Shown: piece by piece, positions 1-10,559 of the stretch | How positions within the stretch are numbered: the stretch's first letter is position 1 | Layout of the letters: each line of letters starts with the position of its first letter | Assembly (NCBI GenBank): GCA_024663395.1 | Contig: JANFAH010000006.1 | Coordinates: forward strand, 744,001-808,000 | DNA: 64,000 nucleotides | Direction: 5' to 3' | Source: Pisolithus tinctorius | Lineage: Eukaryota > Basidiomycota > Agaricomycetes > Boletales > Pisolithaceae | Notes under the pieces: model-generated | What the model saw: only the letters and a program-made list of their open reading frames with translations | Told to the model about the DNA's origin: nothing | Database searches by the model: none | Program-made: the position numbers and the translations under genes

Positions 1-175
1 AGATTTGGTATGTGGCAACTCAAGGCTACATTTGGTAATAGTTGTCATAGTGACTAAGCTGCTTGTTGTTGAGCAGGTCAGCCTTTGGAGCTGAGCCACA
101 GCAACACTAGCTGAGGCTATGTCCCAGACCACCCTCTTGGGTTATATTGGGTCATCCCACCCCACTCTCCAGCAG
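1..175. other. Window edge, diverged satellite-like DNA
   Basis: There is no convincing gene here. Short phrases resemble the satellite downstream (a GGCTA-TTTGG motif, GGGTCATCCCACCCC), so this is probably a worn end of the same repeat. The sequence is almost free of CpG. Confidence 0.4.
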
Positions 176-262
176 ACAGTCCAGTGGTTGTAGCACCTGG
201 TGAACATCTAGGAGGTCACTGGTTCAATCTTAGGACTGGTCACATTTTCCTCATAAGGCTAC
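176..262 (+). repeat. tRNA-derived (SINE-like) head H1
   Basis: A tRNA-like stretch precedes the satellite. A pol III B-box-like GGTTCAATCTT lies at 221-231, and an A-box-like CAGTCCAGTGG starts 44 bases upstream, the spacing found in tRNAs. The middle (GCACCTGGTGAACATCTAGGAGG) resembles a tRNA D-arm to anticodon-arm segment. It is followed by GGTCACATTTTCCTCATAAGG, which leads straight into the array. It is nearly identical to the inverted copy H3 at 26.06-26.14 kb. It is a decayed tRNA relative, not a working tRNA gene: no acceptor stem is visible. Confidence 0.55.
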
Positions 263-1012
263 TTTGGGACATCCCTCCCCCCCCTCTGGCAAGCAGTGGG
301 ATGTCCCACAACAGCCTCTAAAGCTGCATTGGGACATCCCTCCCTCCCATCTGGCAAGTAGTGGGATGTCCCACAACAGCCTCTAAGGCTACATTGGGAC
401 ATCCCTCCCCCCCTCTGGCAAGCAGTGGGATGTCCCATGACAGCCTCTAAAGCTACATTGGGACATCCCTCCCCCCCCTCTGGCAAGCAGTGGGATGTCC
501 CACAACAGCCTCTAAGGCTACATTGGGACATCCCTCCCCCCCTTTGGCAAGTAGTGGGATGTCCCATGACAGCCTCTAAAGCTACATTGGGACACCCCTC
601 CCCCCCTCTGGCAAGTATTGGGATGTCCCATGACAGCCTCTAAAGCTACATTGGGACATCCCTCCCCCCTCTCTGGCAAGCAGTGGGATGTCCCACAACA
701 GCCTCTAAGGCTACATTGGGGCATTCCTTCCCCCCCTCTGGCAACCAGGGGGATGTCCCACAATAGCCTCTAAGGCTACATTGGGATATCCCTCTCCCCC
801 TCTGGCAACCAGTGGGATGTCCCACAACAGCCTCTGAGGCTACATTGGGGCATCCCACCCTCCCCTTTGCCAACCAGTGGGATGTCCCACAACAGCCCCT
901 ACACCTACATTGGGACATCCCTCCCCACCATCTGGCCAGCAGTGGGATGTCCCACAGCAGCCTCTAAGGCTAAGTTGGGATGTCCCACCCCCCTGTCTGG
1001 CCAGATGTCCCA
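263..1012 (+). repeat. Satellite array 1 (about 64-bp unit)
   Basis: About 12 tandem units of roughly 64 bp. Each carries TTGGGACATCCC, a C-rich run, TGGCAAGCAGT and GGGATGTCCCA. The two ten-base cores are reverse complements, so every unit can fold into a hairpin. The array contains essentially no CpG. All six frames stay open because the unit lacks stops; the repetitive peptides predicted from it are not proteins. The same unit occurs in reverse orientation at 24.9-26.05 kb. Confidence 0.9.
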
Positions 1013-1212
1013 CACCACTCTCCACATAACACAAGGCCAAAATGCTATCAGACCATTTGCATGATCATAGGAGGCATGCACCTTTGTTGCACTCCAAAAA
1101 TTCCCAGATTGAAGGACCATGTTGGAAATGGTGTATTCTGTGCATTGCACTCCACATAGTTTTGTTCCCACATCACTGGTCCATGCCCCATGCTACTGAT
1201 GCTATCACCTAG
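1013..1212 (+). repeat. Spacer repeat between arrays
   Basis: This 200-bp segment (ACACAAGG..., ATCAGACCATTTGCATGA, GTGTATTCTGTGCATT) is present again in reverse complement at about 26.14-26.33 kb with obvious similarity by eye. It belongs to a composite unit: spacer, tRNA-like head, satellite array. Confidence 0.65.
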
Positions 1213-1291
1213 GCAATATACACAACTGAGCAGTCAGAGCACCTGGTTAACACCTAAGAGGTTGCTTCAATCCCAGCTCTGGTCACATTTC
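1213..1291 (+). repeat. tRNA-derived (SINE-like) head H2
   Basis: A second tRNA-like head: GAGCAGTCAGAGCACCTGGTTAACACC, then a degenerate B box (GCTTCAATCCC), then the shared CTGGTCACATTTCCATCATAAGG that leads into the next array. The anticodon-loop-like TTAACAC would read AAC, which hints at a valine tRNA ancestor (inference). Confidence 0.5.
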
Positions 1292-1990
1292 CATCATAAG
1301 GCTACATTGGGACATCCCCCCCCCCCTCCAGCAGCCAGTGGGATGTCCCACAACAGCCTCTCAGGCTATGTTGGGACATCCCATCCCCCTTCCATACACC
1401 TGTGGGATGTCCCACAACAGCCTTTCAGGCTGTGTTGGGACATCCCAACCCCCTTTCCAGCAACCAGTTGGATGTCCCATGACAGCCTCTCAGGCTATGT
1501 TGGGACATCCCATCCCCCTTTCCAGAAACCAGTGGGATGTCCCACAACAGCCTCTCAGGCTATGTTGGGACATCCCATCCCCCTTTCCAGAAACCAGTGG
1601 GATGTCCCACAACAGCCTCTCAGGCTATGTTGGGACATCCCATCCCCCTTCCATAAACCAGTGGGATGTCCCACAACAGCCTCTCAGGCTATGTTGGGAC
1701 ATCCCATCCCCCTTCCATAAACCAGTGGGATGTCCCACAACAGCCTCTCAGGCTATGTTGGGACATCCCATCCCCCTTCCATAAACCAGTGGGATGTCCC
1801 ACAACAGCCTCTCAGGCTATGTTGGGACATCCCATCCCCCTTCCATAAACCAGTGGGATGTCCCACAACAGCCTCTCAGGCTATGTTGGGACATCCCATC
1901 CCCCCTTCCAGAAACCAGTGGGATGTCCCACAGCAGCCTCTCAGGCTATGTTGGGACATCCCATCTCCCCCTCTGGACACCAGTGAGATG
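1292..1990 (+). repeat. Satellite array 2 (about 63-bp unit)
   Basis: About 11 units of a more homogeneous variant: CTCAGGCTATGTTGGGACATCCCATCCCCC... followed by GGGATGTCCCACAACAGC. Neighbouring units at 1500-1920 are almost identical, which points to recent unequal exchange. The unit structure matches array 1, with an inverted GGGACATCCC/GGGATGTCCC pair. Confidence 0.9.
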
Positions 1991-2097
1991 TTATACAAAT
2001 GCCACAGAGGCAAATGTTGGACATCCTACCCTGTATCTCTGACATCCACATTGTCCTCTGCCCACAATTGGGATATATATTGTCACATTGTAACAGG

Positions 2098-2915
2098 CTC
2101 AATCAATGGCACCAATCAGTTCAAGTCAGATCACCATGATTTTTGGAGATTCAGAATCAGGGCAATGAGACACAGGTCTGCCTTGCAGATGTCCATTACA
2201 CATATAACCAAGATTGTGAGCCCATTATTGCATAATTCTTCACACAAGATTCATATCCTTTGAGCCCCACATAATTTCTAGAGAACAGTACCAAAAAATA
2301 TGTGCAGAGATGAAAAGTCAGTGACCAGGTGAGCAGTGAGCAGTGAATAATGTGCTCCAAATGTCCTATACATATCACTGCTTGAAATAGTCATGGCACC
2401 CAAAGAATGCTATTCTAATTTTATTTGAAGCAAGTCTTGAGATGTGAGGCAAGGGGACAGGTAGAGGGTAGCACATGATTGGTAAGCAGCCACCATGTGT
2501 AGATAAGACAATACTAGGTGTAGAACTTCAGATCACCACAACACACTGCATAATTGCATATATTTTTGGTACTGTTCTCTAGATGATACACAGGGCTCCA
2601 AGGATATGAATCTTGTGTGAAGAAATATGCAATAATAGGCAAAGTAGAGGGCTCTCTACTGCCCAAAAAAAACATTGAAGGCCTGCTGGACAATTGATGT
2701 ATAGAAGACCACTATTGGTTTGCTAAGGTGTACAGATGCCTAGATCACTTGCAATTTTGATTGTATATGTGAAATCAGCCTATGCTTTTTCAGGCTTATA
2801 TAGTGCTAGAACTAGTCTAATTTTTACACCAGGACCTACATCTAATTTCCCTGATTCTGAATCTGCAAAAATTGTGGTGATCTGACTTGAATTGATTGAG
2901 ATATCAAAGTTATAA
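2098..2915. repeat. Long inverted (fold-back) repeat
   Basis: Two blocks on the left recur as reverse complements on the right. Block one is 2118-2165 against about 2857-2905 (TTCAAGTCAGATCACC and GATTCAGAATCAGGG are shared). Block two is 2224-2303 against 2557-2637 (TTCTTCACACAAGATTCATATCC and TCTAGAGAACAGTACC are shared). Arm identity is about 85-90% by eye. The right arm has an extra 160 bp between its blocks. It could be a fold-back/MITE-like element or an inverted duplication. No coding potential was seen. Confidence 0.7.
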
Positions 2916-4018
2916 CATTTAGCTACTACATGTGTGTGATTTTGTTTATTTGGCCTTGCTCTCAGTTTTGAAAATAACTGTAACACGAGGAGCAACAAGG
3001 CACAAACACAGTAGCTAGGACTGCAGGAATTGTATATACAGATTGAGGCATCATCTACAGTGCCTAACAGCAGTGGACATGTGATGGACATTGGTACCAT
3101 ATGTGATTTGACCCTGGACCGCCCCTAACAAAGAGTTGATAAGTGGCCGGTACTGAAATGTAACAGTAATGGCTGGGGCGACTGACACGAAACTATGGGA
3201 TGCGGTAGAGGACTCCCAGGCAACCAGGGAGAAAGAGGGAAAACGCCAATTGGATCACCTGATCCTGAGGTATATGCTAAACCGCCTCGAAACCCTTCAA
3301 ACACAAAAGTGGGAATATCTCAACAACGAGCAAGCAGAATTGGGTGAACAAGGGCACCCTGGAAATGGGTCAGTGAGAGGGACTTGTGGATCGAAAAGCG
3401 AGAGAAGCGGTGCAGATACGCATGAGGTACGATGAGAGGACCTCAAGGGGTGGGCTGTGCCACAAAAACGCGAACATCTCCGTAACTACTGCACCAATCA
3501 CAACGATCTAGACATCTCCAGGGAGTCGTCATCTAGTAGTGCGAGTCCGCAAAAAAGCGAGAGATGTGTCAGAGAAACCACCGAGATACAGCCCCAAGAT
3601 GATAGGGGTAACTCCGGGCAAGCGAACAAGCAGGTAACGACCTCAGGACAACGGCTGGGGTGATCGACAGGGGCCTCAGGAAGGCGGTCGGGTACTCGTA
3701 GATAAACACGGAAAAAAAGGAGTCACCATGATCGGACCATCAGATCCTGAGCTATGCGTGAAACTGTCTCACTGCCCTCCGAACACGAAAACAGTGATAT
3801 CTCAATAGCAGCTTCATGGAATTAGACAAAAGAGGCCCCCCCAGAGAGGTCTCGGCGAGGGGAACGAGTGGTGCGAAAAGCGATAGGAAAGGCGCAGGAC
3901 TGAGTGGAGAGCCACAGACTTGTCCCCCGAATCTGATGGTAACATCATCGCTGACACCAGCGACATCAATATACAAGCGGCGCATGACAAATATGTTGTA
4001 GGGGAAGCAAAAACTACA
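2916..4018. other. CpG-rich intergenic DNA with a short direct repeat
   Basis: CpG density rises sharply from about 3110. A module of about 100 bp occurs at 3250-3345 and again, diverged, at 3736-3830 (GATCCTGAG...CGAAACCCTTCAAACAC versus GATCCTGAG...CCCTCCGAACACG, both ending AATATCTCAA or GATATCTCAA). A small motif AAAAGCGAGAGA recurs near 3396, 3553 and 3875. No convincing gene was seen. It lies 3' of the 847-codon gene. Confidence 0.45.
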
Positions 4019-7000
4019 CTAGTAGTAATCTTCATTTATATACTCCTCAGCGAAGTCGTCCTCATATTGTGCAGCATTACCCCTGTTGACCCAATGAGGT
4101 TCACCCGACTGGGTTGGAGGGTAGTAGTCGTCAGTATATGGACCGTTGTAGTAAGGATGGTTGGTTCGAGATGGAACGCGATGGAATCCTTGGCGAGATG
4201 GAGGAAATTGATTGCGGTGGCCAGAAGGTAACGCCTAGAGAGAATGCAAGTCGACGGTGAAACCTCTGCAAAATCGAATTACACACATGATATGGGATAT
4301 TAGATGGGCCAGGATCACGATAGTTCGTACGGTCACCCCGAGAATCCTACATAATGTTTCCTTAGTCTTGTTACCGAAGGTCAGAGACCTGGATACTCAC
4401 TTGTCGTCTGGGAAAAGACTGCTGGGCTGGGCCGGCCTCTCGCATGTGAGGACAGCTTGGAAGATTATCCTGATGTAGATCCTATACAATGCTTCATTAG
4501 TCTTGTTATCAGACCATAGGAACCAAACCCTACCCCGTATCGCAGAGCCGGTGCGGGAGGCTCGGATGGGCCAGGCTCTCGAGTGTGCACATTGCTTGGA
4601 ATTGTGGACGGGTCACGACGTGAATCTTGTGCAATGGGGCGCGCATCCCGGGTTGATTGCGTGGTGCAGTTCGACGGTCAGACTGTAAAGCCTTGTGAAC
4701 ATCAGCAGATACCGGATATCGAGTAAAGAGCAGAACTTACCTGGGGACCAATAGTATCGCGATTTGACGCCTCCACGCGGGGTCGCTTCCGAGAGGGAAA
4801 AGGGAGTTGTTGCTGCGGTCGGGGTTGTGGCTGTCGAAGGACCTCCATGCCTTGCTGCTGGCGATCCGTTTCCTTGAGGGACTTCTGCCACTCTGGATCA
4901 TCTGAGATCTGCCGCAAAACAGTACCATCGGTAGCTTTGACGAGCACGATCTCACCCTTCAAAGGGTCAGCGTCCAAAATATCGATGACCTCTACACAGG
5001 ACTTCAGCATCCAACTGGATGAATAAAATAGGGAATACCTTCGTTCCAGCACTTAATCTCAATTTCCAGCACATCATCCAGACTATCTTGTTCTTCCTCA
5101 TCATCGGTTTGCCCGTCATACAAATGACCCAGTTTTCTCCGAAGGTAAGGTACTACAAGTTGACGAAGAGGGCCAGCCTTAAGTTTCTTGTACTCGAAAC
5201 CAGGGCCCGGTGGAGATACACCGTGGGGCCAGTTGACAATAGTGAGGTGGCTCTTCCGCAAAAACTCGAGAAGCCGGTGCCAGGAAACTTTCTGGGGATC
5301 GCCGACTTCAATGCCACGTGTGACTGAGCAAAGGATCAAGATAAATGCACGTACAGCACAAGAATAACTTACCGCACAGATCTCTCAATGCGGCCAACAT
5401 CTTCTCCTTCATCATGCTTCCAAATACTCTGCGGTTGCAGTCTCTCGGAGTCTCCTTTGTACGGCAACGTAGTTCCAGCGCAGAACCCACATCTCCAATG
5501 GAACCGGTGCTGGCCACCCTGGCATCCGCACCGTCGCCATTCCTGAGACACCTACAACAATCCAATGAGGTCGAATGAAACATGCAAGAAATAAACTTAC
5601 TTGAAAATCGCGGTATACTTATCCATGAGTGACCGGACATCAATGCCATTTTCATTGATGAAGTTTCTTATCGTCTCGGAGCCTCCAAATATGCCAGAAG
5701 TTTGACGTCCTGCAGGGTCCTGTCCAACATACATTACCGCTCCAACTATCTCAATATCCTCGAGATTGGACCACACCTCCGCCTGTGGAACGATGAGAAT
5801 CAATGGCTGCACAGTTGCAACCACATACCAATCCAGAAAATTGTGTCTTTGCATTGTCCACTCTAGCTGCAATAGATTTGACAGATCGGTTAGTCGGTAC
5901 GGCGGAGGAGCTCTCACTCCACTCATAGACGGCTTTTAACCTTTCCCTCCTTGCCGCGAAGTCATCCTTGGGGATGCCTATCATGAGGGTGTTGTACTCC
6001 TTCGTAATCAAATTGTTGATTGAATTTCGATCGGCTGGTCAGGACGTTAGAACGGTAGATGTGAGAGGGAGGAAAGCCATACCACCATCTGGTTTGGGCT
6101 GCGTGGCCCAATACCACGAGTGGAAGAGGTTGGCCTCATTAATTTTGGTATGAGAAGCCTTAACACTAAATCCTGCAGCGACGAGTATGTCACGTGTAGA
6201 CCGCCCGTGCCGTCGGCCAAGTTCTTCTGCCATCGTCTTGACGTCCTTCGCAAAAGCACGTATTTCGTCTAATGCTGCTGTGGACAGATTCCCCAGCTTC
6301 TTGAGGTTCAGGAGTTGGGTGTCATGGTCACTGTGGTTTGCAGCATCAATGTCCTCGGCATCTATAGCCCTACCTTTGCCCTTCTTCTGAAGTCTAGTAT
6401 AGATCGGGCCACCTTCTTGGCGAGGATGGACAACGTCCCCTACAGGATGGGCGGAGTCATCAGACTCGTACACGGGTGGCAAGGACGGGGGAAGCGGGGA
6501 CTGGGCACAAGAAACGGTCTGAGCATTGCAAGCGTGTGCATCATCACCATCTAGGAGTCAACATGTCAACACGAGGTAGATGCGTATATAGATGGTAACA
6601 GAACAGGATCGCAACAATTCTTTATCTATATAACAACCAAGGGAATGATGGGCGGCAGGAAACAGTCACGAGTATCCAAAGCACCAAGCTTTGAAACACA
6701 AGTGGGCACCAAGCCCACCATCGCATGACCAGAGAGGCACCAAACCCCGAAATCAAAAGAAATGAGAATTATCTGAAAAAAACGTGAGAGAATGAGGGAT
6801 ACGAAACGGAAGAACCCACCACAGGAGTCGCTCGAGCTCTCCGTCTCCTCGTCGTCATTCTCATTCTCATTGTAATCAGAACCCTTGTCGTCGTCATCGC
6901 TACCGGGCAGCTGGTCATCCTCTTTCTCGCTACTGGATGGCAGGTCATCCTCGTTCTCGCTACCAGACGGCTGATCATCCTCGTTCTCGTTACTGGAAGG

Positions 7001-7470
7001 CTGGTCATCCTCGTTTTCGTTGTTGTCGAGATTCTCCTCCACCTCCTCCATTGCAGAGTCCTCATCACGGATTTGGTCGTCCAGGCGCAGGGAAGGGGAA
7101 GGGAGCGTTGGGGTGTTCGCGATGGAAGGACGAGGTGTCAAGGAGCGTCTTCTATCTCTCAGGCCAAACATGTGCTCTTCCCAGCCTTCGGGAGGCTGGA
7201 CTGCGCGCTGCGGTTTCGGTTTGCCAATCATATCCTTCGGAGTAGATTGCCGTGAGCGGAAAACGACGTTAGAGTAATGGATGAGAAATATACAAGACGT
7301 ACCTCTGAGTGTTGCACTCCATCGTTAGAGACAACAGCACCACCTTTTTTTACTCATTTGGAAACCGGGGCATTTTGTGAGGACGGAATCCTTCGGTTGC
7401 GAAGAACGCGAGTGTTCAAGTCGGCAATGGAGTCCCTCGAAGGCTCTGGGATATCAGCAGAGCGGGGCAT
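4019..7470 (-). pseudogene. Gene 1: 13-exon unknown gene with one internal TGA
   Basis: Not recognised. The exons I can splice on the minus strand are 7303-7470, 6820-7234, 6083-6550, 5918-6034, 5829-5866, 5601-5782, 5373-5551, 5039-5323, 4749-4991, 4534-4625, 4401-4481, 4287-4346 and 4019-4234. They sum to 848 codons. All splice sites are GT/AG; the junction between 4749 and 4625 is the weakest. The N-terminal part has a long acidic tract of NENEDDQPS-type repeats (6840-7020). The middle has ordered segments such as SWHRLLEFLRKSHLTIVNWP and DPAGRQTSGIFGGSETIRNF. The C-terminus is Pro/Arg/Tyr-rich and built from duplicated exons (motifs REPGPSEPP, REAGPAQQS, RDPGPSN). One in-frame TGA at 7354-7356 sits where CGA (Arg) would keep the frame. 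From memory, unverified, similar proteins recur as multi-copy unknowns near KDZ elements in Agaricomycetes. No function can be assigned. Confidence 0.6.
6677..6740 (+). repeat. NCCAA-loop hairpin cassette e (partial)
   Basis: Two perfect 6-bp hairpins, each with loop ACCAA: stem CAAAGC/GCTTTG at 6677-6693 and stem GTGGGC/GCCCAC at 6702-6718. A weaker GGCACCAAACC box follows at about 6735-6745. The cassette lies in the 269-bp intron of gene 1 (6551-6819), which is unusually long for this gene. Confidence 0.65.
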
Positions 7471-8109
7471 GGTTGTATGGGGGTGTTGAGAAACGGGGGG
7501 AGGCAAGGTGAATATTTAAGGTCAGAGCACGTCAAGCCAAGACGAACCACATGGGAAAAAAAATCCGTCTAGAACATGTTGTCTCAGCATGCAAAGTTCT
7601 GGATATAGCATCAGCAAGGACATATGAAACCACGAAAAGAGGACACGACGTAAGGGGGACAAAGGAAAAGCACACAGGAAAGAAGTGGTTGTAATGCGTA
7701 GCGAGGATGACACACCTATCAAAATGGAAACATATGGGTGGAATCCCAATCGAAATCCAGAACGGCGGTATTCCGTCTGCGCGACCCAGAAAGTGGGTTT
7801 CCTCGGGACTGAAAAACCACAAGAGTTCATCAGTATCCAGTAATAGAGAAAGGAATGGGCTTACTAGACGGAAAATGAATCGTTCAAGCCCCTAAGGGCG
7901 GTCACTGACGAGAGCAGGGTCGACAGAGTCCGATAGACGCAGTCCCTTTCACGCGATCGATAGCCAAATCGAGCAAATAATGTAGACCAAACATCGGAGG
8001 TACGACGACCTTTAGGCGAAGTTGTTGCTGAAACGAATCTCCAGTACTGAGCGACGAGGGTCATTGTCGTCCGTGCAATTGATCACCGGATCGACACCAA
8101 GACCACCCT
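7471..8109. other. Intergenic, nothing recognised
   Basis: Upstream region of gene 1 (minus strand). It should contain the gene 1 promoter. No confident core element, gene or repeat was seen, apart from the start of the roughly 100-bp direct repeat at about 8065 that also occurs at 9575. Confidence 0.4.
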
Positions 8110-8194
8110 TGAAGGCTCCAAGCCTTCAGGGGCTGTCAAGGGCACCAAGCCCATGACATTTAGCAGAGAGACGCTCCAAGCGTTCCACTGCTAA
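8110..8194 (+). repeat. NCCAA-loop hairpin cassette a
   Basis: Three hairpins in a row. The first is TGAAGGC-TCCAA-GCCTTCA (8110-8128). The second is GGGC-ACCAA-GCCC (8140-8152). The third is ACGC-TCCAA-GCGT (8171-8183), enclosed by an outer stem TTAGCAG/CTGCTAA (8160-8166 with 8188-8194). The flank from about 8065 is a direct repeat of 9575-9620 (GTGCAATTGATC, ACACCAAGACC). Confidence 0.75.
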
Positions 8195-8370
8195 GTGGTA
8201 GAGCTTGAATGGTAGAAATTTACAAAGGATGGAAAGTGCCGAGTTGCGACTTGCCTCACAGTCAGGCTGCCATACGCAATACGCGGCCTGAGGATTTATA
8301 CTTCGTAGTAATTAATTGGAGACTGCCGCGAGAAATACTTGCCAACAGATAATACAATAGCTGTTAGTCT
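8195..8370. other. Intergenic, nothing recognised
   Basis: Short stretch between hairpin cassette a and the stop codon of gene 3. It would be the 3' flank of gene 3. No feature was seen. Confidence 0.4.
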
Positions 8371-8914
8371 TTACATGGATATGGTAAAAAAAATTCCGGT
8401 GGGAGTATGCACGCAGTCATCCGCTAGATATGGAACCCTTGCTTCACGATCTGGGTGGCCGCGGACAAGAATAGTGGAGGGATCAGTCGAGTTAGGTGGC
8501 GTTAGATGTATCGATACTGGCGGTGCAGGAAATTCCGCGTAAATGGGGATCGAGGGGGATAAGGTGGCAGGTGTACACTCTTCGCGGGACAACAATCCTG
8601 AAACCCCAGGACTCGACGGGCATAATGCCACCGTGGGGTATGTGGGTTGCGAGCTGGATGACCCTATGAAGGCTGCAATATGATCAGTCCAGAAATGTCA
8701 CTTAAGAACATACTCACCTTCAGCGCGAGATCTTAGTAACAAAGCGCTTGCTAGCGTTTCAGCGTCTGCTGCATTCAATTCGAGGTTTCCGATCAGAGTA
8801 ATTAGAGCGCCTGTGCCAAAATGTGTTAGTCGTCAGGAGTTAGTCAGAAAAACACGTACTGAGGTTGCTAGAGCTTATATCCAATCCAGTACTGGGCGAA
8901 GGTATTTCGGACAT
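8371..8914 (-). CDS. Gene 3: small unknown protein, 3 exons, 149 aa
   Basis: Not recognised. Exons on the minus strand are 8860-8914, 8718-8810 and 8371-8672. They total 150 codons with compatible phases. Both introns are about 45-49 bp with GTACGT and GTGAGT donors and CAG acceptors. The start ATG (8912-8914) begins MSEIPSPSTG. Exon 2 encodes a Leu/Ala-rich helix-like segment (ALITLIGNLELNAADAETLA). Exon 3 is Pro/Ser-rich and probably disordered. No domain, signal peptide or membrane segment was seen. It has no internal stop, unlike its neighbours. An unrelated upstream exon near 9030 (MASNKWGKG) could alternatively be its first exon. Confidence 0.5.
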
Positions 8915-9620
8915 GGTGGGTCAGGGAATGGGAAGGAAAGGCTGGAGAGTGAATGCGCAGAGAATTGTAAGTATGATGGCGGATCTCCAGCAGAAGGCTA
9001 CCTTGTTCCCTTTCCCCATTTGTTGGAAGCCATTGCGGGAAAACCGGAAGTTCGACCACGACGAATTGTGCACTTAGATGTGACGTAACTCTTCGTAATA
9101 CCCTGGAGGAAGTAGCAGAAATCGATGGATAAGATACACTGAAAAGCTAACCACGTACCCGCGTTAGAACTTCGCATGGTTGATCATGAGGCAACCTGGA
9201 GAAAATTTGTAGTAGAGGAACACGCCACGTATTCGATCGGCAGGGATAGATATGAACGGATGTGTTGCTAACTAGAATCTTCAGGACTAAAAGGCGAGGG
9301 GAGAACTGCACTATCATCTACGCGATCGATCACTGAATCTGTACCAAGGGTAGATGAGTGGGGAGACAAGGGCATCGCTATTGAAGGCATATACTGGCCA
9401 GGTGGAACGACGAAGTGCAGTCGGAGGTGGGGAGAACGATGGACCTAGTACATGTAGTATGCGCTGGTAAATGGGTCAGTAGACTGCGAAGCGTAATGAT
9501 GCATAACTTAAGTCGAAAGCACTGACTCGCAAAACCTTCATTAACGTTGCTGAAAGATGAGGGTCAGTCTTGACTGTCGTCGTGCAATTGATCGTCGGAT
9601 CCACTGGACACCAAGACCGC
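8915..9620. other. Intergenic, CpG-rich, nothing recognised
   Basis: Upstream of gene 3 on the minus strand. A short open stretch around 8990-9035 (minus) begins ATGGCTTCC but cannot be extended. From about 9575 the sequence repeats the flank of hairpin cassette a. Confidence 0.35.
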
Positions 9621-9710
9621 CCTTGAAGGCTCCAAGCCTTCAAGGCTGTCAAGGGCACCAAGCCCCTGACATATGGTAGAGGAACGCACTGAGCGTTCCC
9701 CCAATACCAT
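9621..9710 (+). repeat. NCCAA-loop hairpin cassette b
   Basis: Three hairpins in the same order as cassette a. The first is CCTTGAAGGC-TCCAA-GCCTTCAAGG (9621-9645, 10-bp perfect stem). The second is GGGC-ACCAA-GCCC (9653-9665). The third is GGAACGC-ACTGA-GCGTTCC (9681-9699), enclosed by ATGGTA/TACCAT (9673-9678 with 9705-9710). The stem sequences differ from cassette a but pairing is kept on both sides. Confidence 0.8.
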
Positions 9711-10292
9711 GCGGACAGCGTACAGAAGACGAGAGTGTTGCTAAGTAATAGCTGCGGGTGGTGCGAATGTTTGTTTCGGCTGTGATGATGTAACAATTGT
9801 GCAATTGTGAAATGACATGTTAAGATTCTGTCATTCATCGAAACTTTAGTCACATCGGTAAAAGTGGCCAAATCTATTAACAAAGTAGCAACGGCGCACT
9901 AGTACTTGTAACTAGGACTTGCTATAAGTAGCTTATCAATATGTCATTACTGTAATGCACAAACGCGTCTCCTGTGAATATTACAATAGGCAGTGCGGAA
10001 CATTGAGGAATGAAATACGGAACACAAAACTTATATCTAATCACCCGATTATTTGACAATTTAGAGCCTAGACTCAAGGTCTTCCTCGAGCACGCTGTAA
10101 GTCAGGCGTCGCATTCATTTGCGGTGCAGGTCACGTGCACAGCAGTACCCGTAATATTTCTCACTACTACTAGTAAGTGCTACCTACTACTTCGAGTCGC
10201 CGACGCCCCTCCGTATAAACCAATTCAGTGCAAGGTAAGTTTCTCTTTATCTTTTCCATCTTAATTTTCCAGATGGCCTGGTCGCTCTTTCC
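9711..10292. other. Intergenic, nothing recognised
   Basis: AT-richer stretch between hairpin cassettes b and c. Open frames here are short and cross repeat boundaries. No gene was seen. Confidence 0.35.
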
Positions 10293-10372
10293 ACAAACGT
10301 TTGGAGCGTTCGTCCATCAGGTCTCGGGGGTTTGGTGCCCACGAGTTCTTGATAGGCTTGGGGCCTATCAAG
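10293..10372 (-). repeat. NCCAA-loop hairpin cassette c (inverted)
   Basis: Same architecture as cassettes a and b but reversed. Read on the minus strand: CTTGATAGGC-CCCAA-GCCTATCAAG (10348-10372, 10-bp perfect stem), then a GGG-CACCAAA-CCC box (10326-10340), then ACGAACG-CTCCAAA-CGTTTGT (10293-10313, one G-T pair). It lies upstream of gene 2. Confidence 0.75.
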
Positions 10373-10559
10373 AGATATCCTCACGGTTTCTGGGGCGTTT
10401 CTTCATCGAAATTCAGACGTTAACATAGTCTATACGCGTGCAGAGTCAATACACTAATCATCGTCACCTCTTTGTCAAGCAGACGTTTTTTGAAAGTAAG
10501 TTTTTATTCTCTTTCATTCATACCTTTCTTTCAAACATCCGGTCAACTTATGCTGTACT

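Noticed and set aside
263..1990. Long overlapping open frames on both strands with MSHNSLSGYVGTSH-type peptides
   Set aside because: They are translations of a stop-free satellite unit in several frames at once; the same peptides recur at 24.9-27.1 kb on the other strand.
3169..3663. Two small plus-strand open frames (88 and 68 codons)
   Set aside because: They overlap a diverged direct repeat, have no spliceable partners, and show no recognisable domain.
9476..9883. 135-codon open frame on minus
   Set aside because: It runs straight through hairpin cassette b and its palindromes, lacks splice-consistent neighbours, and has no conserved-looking segment.
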